From positions 5,828,001 to 5,892,000 of the forward strand of contig NZ_CP098740.1 of the NCBI RefSeq assembly GCF_026167665.1: a DNA stretch of 64,000 bases, given 5' to 3'. How positions within the stretch are numbered: the stretch's first letter is position 1; the number at the start of each line of letters is the position of its first letter. The notes below the pieces were generated by a model. It was not told where the DNA came from and ran no database searches. It was given only the letters and a program-made list of their open reading frames with translations. Origin of the DNA: Streptomyces drozdowiczii (GTDB lineage: Bacteria; Actinomycetota; Actinomycetes; Streptomycetales; Streptomycetaceae). This document shows, in pieces, positions 22,324 through 36,958 of this stretch. The position numbers and the translations under genes are program-made.

Positions 22324-22343
22324 GTAACTCACTGTGAGGTTAC
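22324..22343 (-). promoter_or_regulatory. Candidate BldD operator in the bldD promoter
   Basis: GTAAC (22324-22328) and GTTAC (22339-22343) flank the inner inverted repeat TCAC-T-GTGA. The element is nearly symmetric, with one extra G in the right half, and lies 47 bp upstream of the bldD start. The match to the published BldD box is only partial, so autoregulation at this exact site is an inference. Confidence 0.45.
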
Positions 22344-22371
22344 GCAGCGTTACTTGGTCGCGTCAAGCTGA

Positions 22372-23082
<711 letters not shown>

Positions 23083-23167
23083 CTGCCCCTCCGTACGGCC
23101 GCCCGCCGTGCGGCGGCTTCCGCGCGCCCGCATGCCTGAAACCTCCAGCCACCCGGAGAACACCCAG

Positions 23168-24163
23168 ATGAAGCGCCACCTCATCTCGGCCGCCGACCTC
23201 ACCCGCGACGACGCCGTCCTGATCCTCGACACCGCCGAGGAGATGGCCAGGGTCGCGGACCGGCCGATCAAGAAGCTCCCGACCCTGCGCGGCCGGACCG
23301 TGGTCAACCTCTTCTTCGAGGACTCGACCCGTACCCGCATCTCCTTCGAGGCGGCCGCCAAGCGGCTGTCCGCCGACGTCATCAACTTCTCCGCGAAGGG
23401 CTCGTCCGTCTCCAAGGGCGAATCCCTCAAGGACACCGCCCTGACCCTGGAGGCGATGGGCGCCGACGCCGTCGTCATCCGGCACGGCGCCTCCGGAGCC
23501 CCGTACCGGCTGGCCACCTCCGGCTGGATCGACGGCGCCGTCGTCAACGCCGGCGACGGCACCCACGAGCACCCCACCCAGGCCCTGCTGGACGCCTTCA
23601 CGATGCGCCGCAGGCTCGTCGGGGCCGACGCCGGGCTCGGCAAGGACCTCGACGGCCGCCGGATCACCATCGTCGGCGACATCCTGCACAGCCGGGTCGC
23701 CCGCTCCAACGTGCACCTGCTGAACACGCTCGGCGCCCACGTCACCCTCGTCGCCCCGCCCACCCTGGTCCCGGTCGGCGTCGAGCAGTGGCCCTGCGAC
23801 GTCAGCTACGGCCTGGACGAGGTGCTGCCCCAGTCCGACGCCGTGATGATGCTCCGTGTGCAGCGCGAGCGGATGAACGCCGCCTACTTCCCGACCGAGC
23901 GCGAGTACTCGCGCCGCTACGGCCTGGACGGCGAGCGGATGGCCAAGATGCCCGAGCACGCCGTCGTCATGCACCCCGGACCCATGGTCCGCGGCATGGA
24001 GATCACCGCCGAGGTCGCCGACTCCGACCGCTGCACGGTCGTGGAGCAGGTCGCCAACGGCGTCTCCATCCGCATGGCCGTGCTCTACCTGCTGCTCGGC
24101 GGCTACGAGTCCGCAGCCCCCTCTTCCGCCCCCACCGCCGCCCGTACCGAGGAGAACAAGTAA
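23168..24163 (+). CDS. pyrB: Aspartate carbamoyltransferase catalytic subunit
   Basis: A protein of 331 aa that makes carbamoyl aspartate from carbamoyl phosphate and aspartate. The carbamoyl phosphate site is in [13 protein letters not shown] and the substrate motif in [10 protein letters not shown]. There is no regulatory-subunit gene (pyrI) nearby, as is normal in actinomycetes. I chose the ATG at 23168 ([11 protein letters not shown]) with GGAG upstream; an in-frame ATG at 23132 would add twelve residues. pyrC follows after two bases. Confidence 0.95.
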   Translation: MKRHLISAADLTRDDAVLILDTAEEMARVADRPIKKLPTLRGRTVVNLFFEDSTRTRISFEAAAKRLSADVINFSAKGSSVSKGESLKDTALTLEAMGADAVVIRHGASGAPYRLATSGWIDGAVVNAGDGTHEHPTQALLDAFTMRRRLVGADAGLGKDLDGRRITIVGDILHSRVARSNVHLLNTLGAHVTLVAPPTLVPVGVEQWPCDVSYGLDEVLPQSDAVMMLRVQRERMNAAYFPTEREYSRRYGLDGERMAKMPEHAVVMHPGPMVRGMEITAEVADSDRCTVVEQVANGVSIRMAVLYLLLGGYESAAPSSAPTAARTEENK

Positions 24164-24165
24164 CC

Positions 24166-25452
24166 ATGAGCAAGATCCTTATCCGCGGTGCGAAGGTACT
24201 CGGCGGCGACGCGCAGGACGTCCTCATCGACGGCGAGACCATCGCCGCCGTCGGCACCGGCCTCGACGCCGGCGACGCCACCGTGATCGAGGCGGCCGGA
24301 CAGGTCCTGCTGCCCGGCCTGGTCGACCTCCACACCCACCTGCGCGAGCCCGGCCGCGAGGACTCCGAGACCGTCCTCACCGGCACCAGGGCCGCCGCGG
24401 CCGGCGGCTTCACCGCCGTCCACGCCATGGCCAACACCTTCCCCGTCGCCGACACCGCCGGTGTGGTCGAGCAGGTCTGGCGCCTCGGCAAGGAGTCCGG
24501 CTACTGCGACGTGCAGCCCGTCGGCGCCGTCACCGTCGGCCTGGAGGGCAAGCAGCTCGCCGAACTCGGCGCCATGCACGACTCCGCCGCCGGCGTGAAG
24601 GTCTTCTCCGACGACGGCAAGTGCGTGGACGACGCGGTCATCATGCGCCGCGCCCTGGAGTACGTGAAGGCGTTCGACGGCGTCGTCGCCCAGCACGCCC
24701 AGGAGCCCCGCCTCACCGAGGGCGCCCAGATGAACGAGGGCGTCGTCTCGGCCGAGCTGGGCCTCGGCGGCTGGCCCGCCGTCGCCGAGGAGTCGATCAT
24801 CGCCCGCGACGTCCTGCTCGCCGCGCACGTCGGCTCCCGGGTCCACATCTGCCACCTGTCGACCGCGGGCTCCGTGGAGATCGTGCGCTGGGCCAAGTCC
24901 AAGGGCTGGAACGTCACCGCCGAGGTCACCCCGCACCACCTGCTCCTCACCGACGAGCTGGTCCGGTCCTACAACCCGGTCTACAAGGTGAACCCGCCGC
25001 TGCGCACCGAGGCCGACGTCATGGCCCTGCGCGAGGCGCTCGCCGACGGCACCATCGACTGCGTCGCCACCGACCACGCCCCGCACCCGCACGAGGACAA
25101 GGACTGCGAGTGGGCCGCGGCCGCCATGGGCATGGTGGGCCTGGAGACCGCGCTCTCCGTCGTCCAGCAGACGATGGTCGAGACCGGGCTGCTCGACTGG
25201 GCCGGCGTCGCCGACCGCATGTCGGCGCGCCCCGCGGCCATCGGACGGCTCGAAGGACACGGCCGCCCCGTCTCGGCCGGTGAGCCTGCCAACCTCACGC
25301 TGGTCGATCCGGCATACCGTGGAGAGGTGGACCCCGCGGGCTTCGCCTCCCGCAGCCGCAACACCCCGTACGAGGGGCGCGAGCTGCCGGGCCGAGTGAC
25401 CCACACCTTCCTGCGGGGCCGTGCCACGGTCGTCGACGGGAAGCTCGCGTGA
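24166..25452 (+). CDS. pyrC: Dihydroorotase (class I)
   Basis: A zinc amidohydrolase of 428 aa that cyclises carbamoyl aspartate to dihydroorotate. Zinc-site motifs are HTHLREPG near residue 60, the conserved histidine regions VAQHAQE and ICHLSTAG, and ATDHAPHP near the C-terminus. It begins two bases after pyrB and its stop overlaps the GTG of the following membrane protein (GTGA). Confidence 0.95.
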   Translation: MSKILIRGAKVLGGDAQDVLIDGETIAAVGTGLDAGDATVIEAAGQVLLPGLVDLHTHLREPGREDSETVLTGTRAAAAGGFTAVHAMANTFPVADTAGVVEQVWRLGKESGYCDVQPVGAVTVGLEGKQLAELGAMHDSAAGVKVFSDDGKCVDDAVIMRRALEYVKAFDGVVAQHAQEPRLTEGAQMNEGVVSAELGLGGWPAVAEESIIARDVLLAAHVGSRVHICHLSTAGSVEIVRWAKSKGWNVTAEVTPHHLLLTDELVRSYNPVYKVNPPLRTEADVMALREALADGTIDCVATDHAPHPHEDKDCEWAAAAMGMVGLETALSVVQQTMVETGLLDWAGVADRMSARPAAIGRLEGHGRPVSAGEPANLTLVDPAYRGEVDPAGFASRSRNTPYEGRELPGRVTHTFLRGRATVVDGKLA

Positions 25453-26024
25453 CAACACAGACCCTGTACCAACTCGCCGCCGAGCAGAAGTCGGCGGAAG
25501 TGACCGACTGGTCCGCCCGGATCAGCTGGGTGATCGGACTCCTCGTCCTCGTCGCGTTCGTCTACTGGCTGATGCGCCAGGGCTGGAAGTGGCGCGGAAA
25601 CCTCCAGTCCGACCTGCCCGCCCCGGCCACCGCGCCGGAGGGCTTCGCGGACTGCGAGAAGCTGCTCACCCTCTCCGGCCGCTACCACGCGTCGACCACG
25701 GCCGGGCAGTGGCTCGACCGGATCGTCGCCCACGGCCTCGGCACCCGCAGCCGCGTCGAGCTGACCCTCACCGCCGAGGGCCTGGACGTCGTACGACCCG
25801 GCGCCGCGGACTTCTTCGTCCCGGCCGCCGACCTGCGCGGCGCCCGCACCGAAAAGGCACTGGCGGGCAAGGTCCTGCCCGAGGGCGGACTCCTCGTCAT
25901 CACCTGGGCGCTCGGCGACCGGCTGATCGACTCCGGATTCCGCTCCGACCACTCGGCCGAACACCCCGCCTGGGTCGACGCCGTCAACCACCTCACCAGC
26001 ACTACGGAAGGCATCTCACGATGA
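25449..26024 (+). CDS. Membrane PH-like protein embedded in the pyr operon
   Basis: A protein of 191 aa with one membrane span near residues 25-43 ([17 protein letters not shown]) and a cytosolic domain resembling the bacterial PH-like folds, roughly [27 protein letters not shown] in two beta-rich halves. It has no known pyrimidine role, yet it overlaps pyrC upstream (GTGA) and carA downstream (ATGA), so it is translated as part of the operon. I remember the same placement in other Streptomyces. Its function is unknown; a membrane tether or regulator is a guess. Confidence 0.78.
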   Translation: MTTQTLYQLAAEQKSAEVTDWSARISWVIGLLVLVAFVYWLMRQGWKWRGNLQSDLPAPATAPEGFADCEKLLTLSGRYHASTTAGQWLDRIVAHGLGTRSRVELTLTAEGLDVVRPGAADFFVPAADLRGARTEKALAGKVLPEGGLLVITWALGDRLIDSGFRSDHSAEHPAWVDAVNHLTSTTEGISR

Positions 26025-27152
26025 CGACCTCCACCCGGGGAGCCCAGGCTCCCGCCGTACTCGTCCTGGAGGACGGCCGCACCTTCCGCGGCCGCGCCTA
26101 CGGGGCTGTGGGGGAGACCTTCGGCGAGGCGGTCTTCTCCACCGGCATGACCGGCTACCAGGAGACGCTGACCGACCCCTCGTACCACCGCCAGGTCGTC
26201 GTGATGACCGCCCCGCACGTCGGCAACACCGGCGTCAACGACGAGGACCCCGAGTCGAAGCGGATCTGGGTCTCCGGCTACGTCGTCCGCGACCCCGCCC
26301 GCACCCCCTCCAACTGGCGCTCCCGCCGCACCCTCGACGAGGAGCTGGCCACCCAGGGCGTCGTCGGCATCAGCGGCGTCGACACCCGCGCCCTCACCCG
26401 CCACCTGCGCGAGCGCGGCGCCATGCGCGTCGGCATCTTCTCCGGCGACGCGGTCACCGACGAGGCCGCGATGCTGGCCCGCGTCCAGGAGGCCCCCGAG
26501 ATGAAGGGCGCCGACCTGTCCGCGGAGGTCGCCACCAAGGAGGCGTACGTCGTCCCCGCGATCGGCACCAGGAAGTTCACGGTCGCCGCGGTCGACCTCG
26601 GCATCAAGGGCATGACCCCGCACCGGATGGCCGAGCGCGGCATCGAGGTCCACGTCCTGCCCGCCACCGCCACCCTGGAGGAGATCTACGCGGTCGCCCC
26701 CGACGGCGTCTTCTTCTCCAACGGCCCCGGCGACCCGTCCACCGCCGACCACCCCGTCGCGCTGATGCAGGGCGTCCTGGAGCGGAAGACCCCGCTCTTC
26801 GGCATCTGCTTCGGCAACCAGATCCTGGGCCGCGCGCTCGGCTTCGGCACGTACAAGCTGAAGTACGGCCACCGCGGCATCAACCAGCCCGTGCAGGACC
26901 GCTCGACCGGCAAGGTCGAGGTCACCGCGCACAACCACGGCTTCGCCGTCGACGCCCCCCTCGACAAGGTCTCCGACACCGCCTACGGGCGCGCCGAGGT
27001 CTCCCACGTCTGCCTGAACGACCAGGTGGTCGAGGGCCTTCAGCTGCTCGACCGGCCGGCCTTCAGCGTCCAGTACCACCCCGAGGCGGCCGCCGGCCCG
27101 CACGACGCCGCGTACCTCTTCGACCGCTTCGTTTCCCTGATGGAGGGCCAGC

Positions 27153-27160
<8 letters not shown>
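26021..27160 (+). CDS. carA: Carbamoyl-phosphate synthase small subunit
   Basis: A protein of 379 aa that hydrolyses glutamine and channels ammonia to CarB. The class I glutamine amidotransferase nucleophile is in FGICFGNQ and the catalytic His/Glu in VQYHPEA; the N-terminal CarA domain begins [15 protein letters not shown]. Its ATG overlaps the previous stop and carB starts 8 bp before its end. It supplies both pyrimidine and arginine synthesis. Confidence 0.96.
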
Positions 27161-30461
<3,301 letters not shown>

Positions 30462-30470
30462 GCAGCCCAC

Positions 30471-30498
30471 AGGGGGACACCGGAAACGGTGTCCCCCT
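30471..30498 (+). terminator. Perfect hairpin between carB and pyrD
   Basis: The 12-base arms (30471-30482 and 30487-30498) are perfectly complementary and closed by a GAAA tetraloop, with CTT after. It could end part of the transcription before pyrD, lowering pyrD-pyrF relative to carAB, or protect the 3' end of a processed mRNA. No second promoter is obvious in the 23 bp before pyrD. Confidence 0.65.
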
Positions 30499-30521
30499 CT
30501 TCATGAGGACCGTGACACCTG

Positions 30522-31626
<1,105 letters not shown>

Positions 31627-31630
<4 letters not shown>

Positions 31631-32466
31631 CCCTGGAACCCTTCGGCGCCCGGCTGCGCCACGCCATGGACACCCGAGGCCCGCTCTGCGTCGGCATCGA
31701 CCCGCACGCCTCGCTGCTCACCGCCTGGGGCCTCAGCGACGACATCGCGGGCCTGGAGCGCTTCACCCGTACGGTCGTCGAGGCGCTGGCCGACCGGGTC
31801 GCCGTGCTCAAGCCGCAGTCCGCGTTCTTCGAGCGGTTCGGCTCGCGCGGCATCGCCGTCCTGGAGAAGGCCGTCGAGGAGGCCCGCGCGGCCGGCGCCC
31901 TGGTCCTGATGGACGCCAAGCGCGGCGACATCGGCTCGACCATGGGCGCCTACGCGGCGACCTACCTGGACAAGGACTCGCCGCTGTTCTCGGACGCGGT
32001 CACCGTCTCGCCGTACCTCGGCTTCGGCTCGCTGCGGCCCGCGCTCGACGCGGCGGCGGTCTCCGGCGCCGGCGTCTTCGTCCTCGCGCTGACCTCCAAC
32101 CCGGAGGGCGCCGAGGTGCAGCGCGCCACGGCCGCCGACGGCCGTCCGCTGGCCCAGCTGATGCTCGACCACATGGCCGCCGAGAACGCGGGCGCCGAAC
32201 CGCTCGGCTCGGTCGGCGCGGTCGTCGGCGCCACGCTGGGCGACGCGGGCGTGGACCTCGCGATCAACGGACCGCTGCTCGCCCCGGGCATCGGCGCGCA
32301 GGGGGCGACCCCGGCGGATCTGCCGGGCGTCTTCGGCGACGCGGTCGGCAATGTGGTGCCCAGCGTGAGCCGGGGCGTGCTGCGCCGCGGTCCGGACGTG
32401 GCGGGGCTGCGCGGGGCCGCGGAACGGTTCGCGGACGAGGTCCGCGCGGCCGTCGCGGCCCGCTGA
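31627..32466 (+). CDS. pyrF: Orotidine-5'-phosphate decarboxylase (type 2)
   Basis: A TIM-barrel enzyme of 279 aa that completes UMP synthesis. The catalytic Asp-Lys-Asp array is in [12 protein letters not shown], and the substrate Asp in [10 protein letters not shown]. The length and spacing are those of the PyrF type 2 (mycobacterial/actinobacterial) group. The ATG overlaps the pyrD stop. A strong terminator lies at 32527-32564, ending the operon. Confidence 0.95.
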
Positions 32467-32526
32467 CGCCGACATGTCTACCGTGTGTTGACGGAACCCT
32501 GACGAAAAAACTCGGTGGTTATGCCT

Positions 32527-32564
32527 GAAAAGTCCTGGTCGGCAGAGGCTGACCAGGACTTTTC
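32527..32564 (+). terminator. Terminator of the pyr operon
   Basis: The 14-base arms GAAAAGTCCTGGTC (32527-32540) and GACCAGGACTTTTC (32551-32564) are perfect, and the unusual A/T ends give a run of T on the descending side. This is the best intrinsic terminator in the window. Confidence 0.85.
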
Positions 32565-32712
32565 GTCTGTTCTCGCTGACTCCGGCGGCCTTGGCCGCTA
32601 GTCTCCGTCGAGAGCCGACGCGCACGGGGTGTTCGCGGCTCAGCAGGTGAGGGGCGATCCCGCCGCCTCACCGGTCCGTATCCGACAGATCGACATCCGA
32701 GGTGACGTAGGC

Positions 32713-33036
32713 GTGGCTCTTCCGCCCCTTACCCCTGAACAGCGCGCAGCCGCGCTCGAAAAGGCCGCCGCGGCTCGCCGGGAGCGGGCCGAGGTCAAGA
32801 ATCGACTCAAGCACTCCGGCGCCTCCCTCCACGAGGTCATCAAGTCGGGCCAGGAGAACGACGTCATCGGCAAGATGAAGGTCTCCGCCCTGCTGGAGTC
32901 CCTGCCCGGTGTGGGCAAGGTCCGTGCCAAGCAGATCATGGAGCGGCTCGGCATCTCCGAGAGCCGTCGTGTGCGCGGTCTTGGCTCCAACCAGATCGCA
33001 TCCCTGGAGCGCGAGTTCGGCGGCACCGCCGCCTGA
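32713..33036 (+). CDS. sihf: sIHF, Streptomyces integration host factor-like nucleoid protein
   Basis: A basic protein of 107 aa starting MALPPLTPEQRAAALEKA and containing the helix-two-turn-helix-like LESLPGVGKVRAKQIMERLG and the C-terminal RRVRGLGSNQIASLEREFG. sIHF binds duplex DNA without marked specificity, alters topology and affects sporulation and antibiotic production in Streptomyces; mycobacterial mIHF is homologous. GTG at 32713 gives the known N-terminus; the longer frame from 32629 is not conserved in kind. gmk follows. Confidence 0.95.
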   Translation: MALPPLTPEQRAAALEKAAAARRERAEVKNRLKHSGASLHEVIKSGQENDVIGKMKVSALLESLPGVGKVRAKQIMERLGISESRRVRGLGSNQIASLEREFGGTAA

Positions 33037-33058
33037 GTTCTCAGGCACCCCTGAGAAC
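33037..33058 (+). terminator. Short hairpin after sIHF
   Basis: GTTCTCAGG (33037-33045) pairs perfectly with CCTGAGAAC (33050-33058) across a CACC loop, starting immediately after the sIHF stop codon. It probably attenuates or ends the sIHF transcript 16 bp before gmk. Confidence 0.55.
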
Positions 33059-33073
33059 CTGGATAATCGCTCC

Positions 33074-33689
33074 ATGGCTGCAACATCCCGGGGGACGTCC
33101 CCCGTACCCCGGACGTACGTCCGCGGCTGACCGTGCTCTCCGGCCCCTCGGGGGTCGGCAAGAGCACGGTCGTCGCGCATATGCGCAAGGTCCACCCCGA
33201 GGTGTGGCTCTCGGTGTCGGCGACGACCCGCAAGCCCCGCCCCGGCGAACGCAACGGCGTCCACTACTTCTTCGTGGACGACGAGGAGTTCGACAAGCTG
33301 ATCGCCAACGGTGAGCTGCTGGAGTGGGCCGAGTTCGCCGGCAACCGCTACGGCACGCCGCGCCGCGCCGTGCAGGAGCGGCTGGAGGCGGGGGAGCCGG
33401 TGCTCCTGGAGATCGACCTCCAGGGCGCCCGGCTGGTCCGCCAGTCCATGGCCGACGCCCAGCTGGTCTTCCTCGCCCCGCCGAGCTGGGAGGAGCTGGT
33501 CCGCCGGCTCACCGGCCGGGGACCGAGGCGCCCGAGGTGATCGAGCGCCGGCTCGGCGCCGCCAAGGTGGAACTGGCGGCCGAGGCGGAGTTCGATACGA
33601 CGCTCGTCAACACCTCCGTCGAGGACGTGGCGCGTGAGCTGCTAGCCTTGATGCTGGAGGCTTCCGGCCACCGCGCTGCCGGCGAGTGA
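33074..33689 (+). CDS. gmk: Guanylate kinase, two frameshifts here
   Basis: This ATP:GMP phosphotransferase is essential for GDP/GTP supply; the intended length is about 205 aa. ATG at 33074 opens [12 protein letters not shown] and runs into a stop; adding one C at 33107-33110 joins it to [19 protein letters not shown] with the P-loop. The body runs through the GMP-binding segment ([20 protein letters not shown]) to RRLTGRG; adding one G at 33518-33521 restores [11 protein letters not shown] to the stop at 33689. Two single-base losses in an essential gene argue for sequence error, not inactivation. Confidence 0.88.
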
Positions 33690-33729
33690 AACACCGGCAG
33701 CGGGGGCCCGGCACCAAGGCCCCTGACTG

Positions 33730-33745
33730 TCAAAGAATTCTTTGA
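33730..33745. promoter_or_regulatory. Perfect 16-bp A+T-rich palindrome upstream of rpoZ
   Basis: TCAAAGAATTCTTTGA at 33730-33745 is perfectly symmetric and strikingly A+T-rich for this genome. It lies 26 bp before the rpoZ GTG. It may be an operator or part of the rpoZ promoter; I cannot name the protein that would bind it. Confidence 0.5.
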
Positions 33746-33771
33746 TCTTCATCCCCTTCGGAAGGCAGAGC

Positions 33772-34044
33772 GTGTCCTCTTCCATCACCACGCCCGAGGG
33801 CATCATCAACCCGCCGATTGATGAGCTCCTCGAAGCAACCGACTCGAAGTACAGCCTCGTGATCTACGCCGCCAAGCGCGCGCGCCAGATCAACGCGTAC
33901 TACTCGCAGCTCGGTGAGGGCCTCCTCGAGTACGTCGGTCCGCTCGTCGACACCCACGTCCACGAGAAGCCGCTCTCGATCGCGCTCCGCGAGATCAACG
34001 CGGGCCTGCTCACGTCCGAGGCCATCGAGGGCCCCGCGCAGTAA
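33772..34044 (+). CDS. rpoZ: RNA polymerase omega subunit
   Basis: A protein of 90 aa that helps beta-prime fold and assemble into RNA polymerase. The conserved [13 protein letters not shown] start and [18 protein letters not shown] region carry the omega signature. GTG at 33772 with GGAAGG upstream gives the usual Streptomyces N-terminus SSSITTPEG. rpoZ loss in Streptomyces is known to block morphogenesis and antibiotic synthesis. It lies in the gmk-rpoZ-coaBC-metK order common to actinobacteria. Confidence 0.96.
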   Translation: MSSSITTPEGIINPPIDELLEATDSKYSLVIYAAKRARQINAYYSQLGEGLLEYVGPLVDTHVHEKPLSIALREINAGLLTSEAIEGPAQ

Positions 34045-34066
34045 GCAGCGACGACGCACCGTTTCA

Positions 34067-34101
34067 CCTCGGGCCCGGCGGATCATCCGCCGGGCCCGAG
34101 G
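34067..34101 (+). terminator. Terminator after rpoZ
   Basis: The 17-base arms (34067-34083 and 34085-34101) form a perfect inverted repeat around a single C, giving a very stable GC hairpin 22 bp past the rpoZ stop. Confidence 0.75.
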
Positions 34102-34179
34102 TGTGTCCGGGGCGACCGTCCGGGGCGGGTACCCGTGAGGCAGCATGGAGGCGTACGCAACCGAGTGCGGGGAGACGCA

Positions 34180-35382
34180 GTGGACAAGCCGAAGGTCGTT
34201 CTGGGGGTCAGCGGCGGCATCGCCGCGTACAAGGCGTGCGAGCTGCTGCGCCGGCTGACCGAGTCCGGCCACGACGTACGGGTCGTCCCCACCGCGTCCG
34301 CCCTCCACTTCGTCGGCGCCGCCACCTGGTCGGCGCTCTCCGGCCACCCCGTCTCCACCGAGGTCTGGAACGACGTCCACGAGGTCCCGCACGTCCGGAT
34401 CGGGCAGCACGCCGACCTCGTCGTCGTCGCCCCCGCCACCGCCGACATGCTCGCCAAGGCCGCCCACGGCCTCGCCGACGACCTGCTCACCAACACCCTG
34501 CTCACCGCCCGCTGTCCGGTCGTCTTCGCCCCGGCCATGCACACCGAGATGTGGGAGCACCCGGCCACCCAGGAGAACGTCGCGACGCTGCGCCGCCGGG
34601 GCGCCGTCGTCATCGAGCCCGCCGTCGGCCGCCTCACCGGCGTCGACACCGGCAAGGGCCGGCTCCCCGACCCGGGCGAGATCTACGAGGTCTGCCGCCG
34701 GGTCCTCGCCCGGGGCACGGCCGCCCCCGACCTCGCGGGCCGGCACGTGGTGATCAGCGCCGGCGGTACGAGGGAACCCCTCGATCCGGTCCGCTACCTC
34801 GGCAACCGCTCCTCCGGCAAGCAGGGCTACGCCCTCGCCCGCACCGCCGTCGCGCGCGGCGCCCGGGTCACCCTGGTCGAGGCCAACACCGGGCTGCCCG
34901 ACCCGTCCGGCGCCGACGTCGTCCGCGCCGGCACCGCGACGCAGCTGCGCGAGGCCGTGCTGAAGGCGGCCCGGGACGCCGACGTCGTGGTCATGGCCGC
35001 CGCCGTCGCCGACTTCCGGCCCGCCGAGTACGCCACCGGCAAGATCAAGAAGAAGGACGGCCAGGAGCCCGCCCCGATCGCGCTCGTCCGCAACCCGGAC
35101 ATCCTGGCCGAGGTCTCCGCCGAGCGCGCCACGCCCGGGCAGATCGTCGTCGGATTCGCCGCCGAGACCGACGACGTCCTGGCCAACGGCCGCCAGAAGC
35201 TGCGCCGCAAGGGCTGCGACCTGCTCGTGGTCAACGAGGTCGGGGAGCGCAAGACCTTCGGCTCCGAGGAGAACGAGGCCGTGGTGCTCGGAGCCGACGG
35301 CACCGAGACCCCCGTCCCGTACGGGCCCAAGGAGGCCCTGGCCGACACGGTGTGGGACCTCGTCGCGGCGCGCCTCGGATGA
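34180..35382 (+). CDS. coaBC: Bifunctional PPC decarboxylase/PPC synthetase
   Basis: A protein of 400 aa for two steps of coenzyme A synthesis. The N-terminal flavoprotein decarboxylase (CoaC) begins KVVLGVSGGIAAYKACEL and includes the active-site region CPVVFAPAMHTEMW. The C-terminal synthetase (CoaB) has SAGGTREPLDPVRYLGNRS and the lysine-rich GKIKKKDG. GTG at 34180, just after GGGGAG, gives MDKPKVVLGVSGG; the longer frame from 34135 is unlikely. It stands between rpoZ and metK. Confidence 0.95.
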   Translation: MDKPKVVLGVSGGIAAYKACELLRRLTESGHDVRVVPTASALHFVGAATWSALSGHPVSTEVWNDVHEVPHVRIGQHADLVVVAPATADMLAKAAHGLADDLLTNTLLTARCPVVFAPAMHTEMWEHPATQENVATLRRRGAVVIEPAVGRLTGVDTGKGRLPDPGEIYEVCRRVLARGTAAPDLAGRHVVISAGGTREPLDPVRYLGNRSSGKQGYALARTAVARGARVTLVEANTGLPDPSGADVVRAGTATQLREAVLKAARDADVVVMAAAVADFRPAEYATGKIKKKDGQEPAPIALVRNPDILAEVSAERATPGQIVVGFAAETDDVLANGRQKLRRKGCDLLVVNEVGERKTFGSEENEAVVLGADGTETPVPYGPKEALADTVWDLVAARLG

Positions 35383-35508
35383 ATTCCAGGTGACACGCCG
35401 GGGCCGGGAGCGCCCCCGCGACACGGTCGGGGGCCTTGTGGCAGCGGGCTTCCGGGGGCTTCCGGCCCTGGTGGAACGCGTCACAGGGCGGCCAAAGGGC
35501 GAGACACG

Positions 35509-35539
35509 TTGTCCGACCGACGGAGCCGACCGATAAACT
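35509..35539 (+). promoter_or_regulatory. Candidate metK promoter
   Basis: TTGTCC (35509-35514) and TAAACT (35534-35539) resemble -35 and -10 elements for the housekeeping sigma factor, but the spacer is 19 bp, longer than ideal. They lie about 80 bp upstream of the metK start. I saw no SAM riboswitch in the 239 bp leader. Confidence 0.35.
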
Positions 35540-35621
35540 GCTCCCTGGACCGTGCCGGGCGCAGCTCCCGGACCGTCCGGCCAATGATCAGCCAGCAGCC
35601 GCTGCAACCTCAGGGAGCGAT

Positions 35622-36830
35622 GTGTCCCGCCGTCTCTTCACCTCGGAGTCCGTGACCGAGGGCCACCCCGACAAGATCGCCGACCAGATCAGCGACACCA
35701 TTCTCGACGCGCTCCTGCGCGAGGACCCGTCCTCCCGCGTCGCCGTCGAGACCCTGATCACCACCGGTCTCGTGCACGTCGCGGGTGAGGTCACGACCAA
35801 GGCGTACGCCGACATTCCGACGCTGGTCCGCAACAAGGTCCTGGAGATCGGCTACGACTCCTCGAAGAAGGGCTTCGACGGCGCCTCCTGCGGCGTCTCG
35901 GTGTCCATCGGGGCCCAGTCCCCGGACATCGCCCAGGGCGTCGACACCGCGTACGAGAAGCGGGTCGAGGGCGACGAGGACGAGCTCGACAAGCAGGGCG
36001 CCGGCGACCAGGGCCTGATGTTCGGCTACGCCTGCGACGAGACCCCCGAGCTCATGCCGCTGCCGATCTTCCTCGCGCACCGGCTCTCCCGCCGGCTGTC
36101 CGAGGTCCGAAAGAACGGGACCATCCCGTACCTGCGCCCCGACGGCAAGACCCAGGTCACCATCGAGTACGACGGCGACAAGGCCGTCCGCCTCGACACC
36201 GTCGTCGTCTCCTCGCAGCACGCCAGCGACATCGACCTCGACTCGCTGCTCGCGCCCGACATCCGCGAGTTCGTGGTCGAGCACGTCCTGAACCAGCTCA
36301 TCGAAGACGGCATCAAGCTCGACACCGAGGGCTACCGCCTCCTGGTCAACCCGACCGGCCGCTTCGAGATCGGCGGCCCGATGGGCGACGCCGGCCTCAC
36401 CGGCCGCAAGATCATCATCGACACCTACGGGGGCATGGCCCGCCACGGCGGCGGCGCCTTCTCCGGCAAGGACCCGTCGAAGGTGGACCGCTCGGCCGCC
36501 TACGCCATGCGCTGGGTCGCCAAGAACGTCGTCGCCGCGGGCCTCGCCGCCCGCTGCGAGGTCCAGGTCGCCTACGCGATCGGCAAGGCCGAGCCGGTGG
36601 GCCTCTTCGTGGAGACCTTCGGCACCGCCGCGGTCGAGACCGAGAAGATCGAGCACGCCATCGGCGAGGTCTTCGACCTCCGCCCGGCCGCGATCATCCG
36701 CGACCTCGACCTGCTGCGCCCGATCTACGCCCAGACCGCCGCGTACGGTCACTTCGGCCGCGAGCTGCCCGACTTCACCTGGGAGCGCACGGACCGGGTG
36801 GACGCGCTGCGCGCCGCCGCCGGTCTGTAA
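35622..36830 (+). CDS. metK: S-adenosylmethionine synthetase
   Basis: A protein of 402 aa that makes SAM from methionine and ATP. Signatures are [24 protein letters not shown] and [22 protein letters not shown] at 35622 with GGGAG upstream yields [13 protein letters not shown], the conserved start; longer upstream frames are excluded by low similarity. A perfect hairpin follows at 36851-36891. MetK dosage affects antibiotic production in Streptomyces (general knowledge). Confidence 0.97.
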   Translation: MSRRLFTSESVTEGHPDKIADQISDTILDALLREDPSSRVAVETLITTGLVHVAGEVTTKAYADIPTLVRNKVLEIGYDSSKKGFDGASCGVSVSIGAQSPDIAQGVDTAYEKRVEGDEDELDKQGAGDQGLMFGYACDETPELMPLPIFLAHRLSRRLSEVRKNGTIPYLRPDGKTQVTIEYDGDKAVRLDTVVVSSQHASDIDLDSLLAPDIREFVVEHVLNQLIEDGIKLDTEGYRLLVNPTGRFEIGGPMGDAGLTGRKIIIDTYGGMARHGGGAFSGKDPSKVDRSAAYAMRWVAKNVVAAGLAARCEVQVAYAIGKAEPVGLFVETFGTAAVETEKIEHAIGEVFDLRPAAIIRDLDLLRPIYAQTAAYGHFGRELPDFTWERTDRVDALRAAAGL

Positions 36831-36850
36831 GGACGGCCCAGGCAGTTTCC

Positions 36851-36891
36851 CGCCGGAGCCCGGACGCCGTTGCGGTGTCCGGGCTCCGGCG
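36851..36891 (+). terminator. Terminator after metK
   Basis: The 15-base arms (36851-36865 and 36877-36891) are perfectly complementary with an 11-base loop, 20 bp past the metK stop. Confidence 0.8.
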
Positions 36892-36958
36892 TTGCGGTGC
36901 CCGGGGGTTACGGGGCAGGGCGGCGCCGTTGTCCGAGGCGTCTGGTAGGGATGGAGCT

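Noticed and set aside
35383..35621. Possible SAM riboswitch in the metK leader
   Set aside because: I could not find the SAM-I/SAM-IV core or a convincing multi-branch stem; only a weak promoter candidate is visible.
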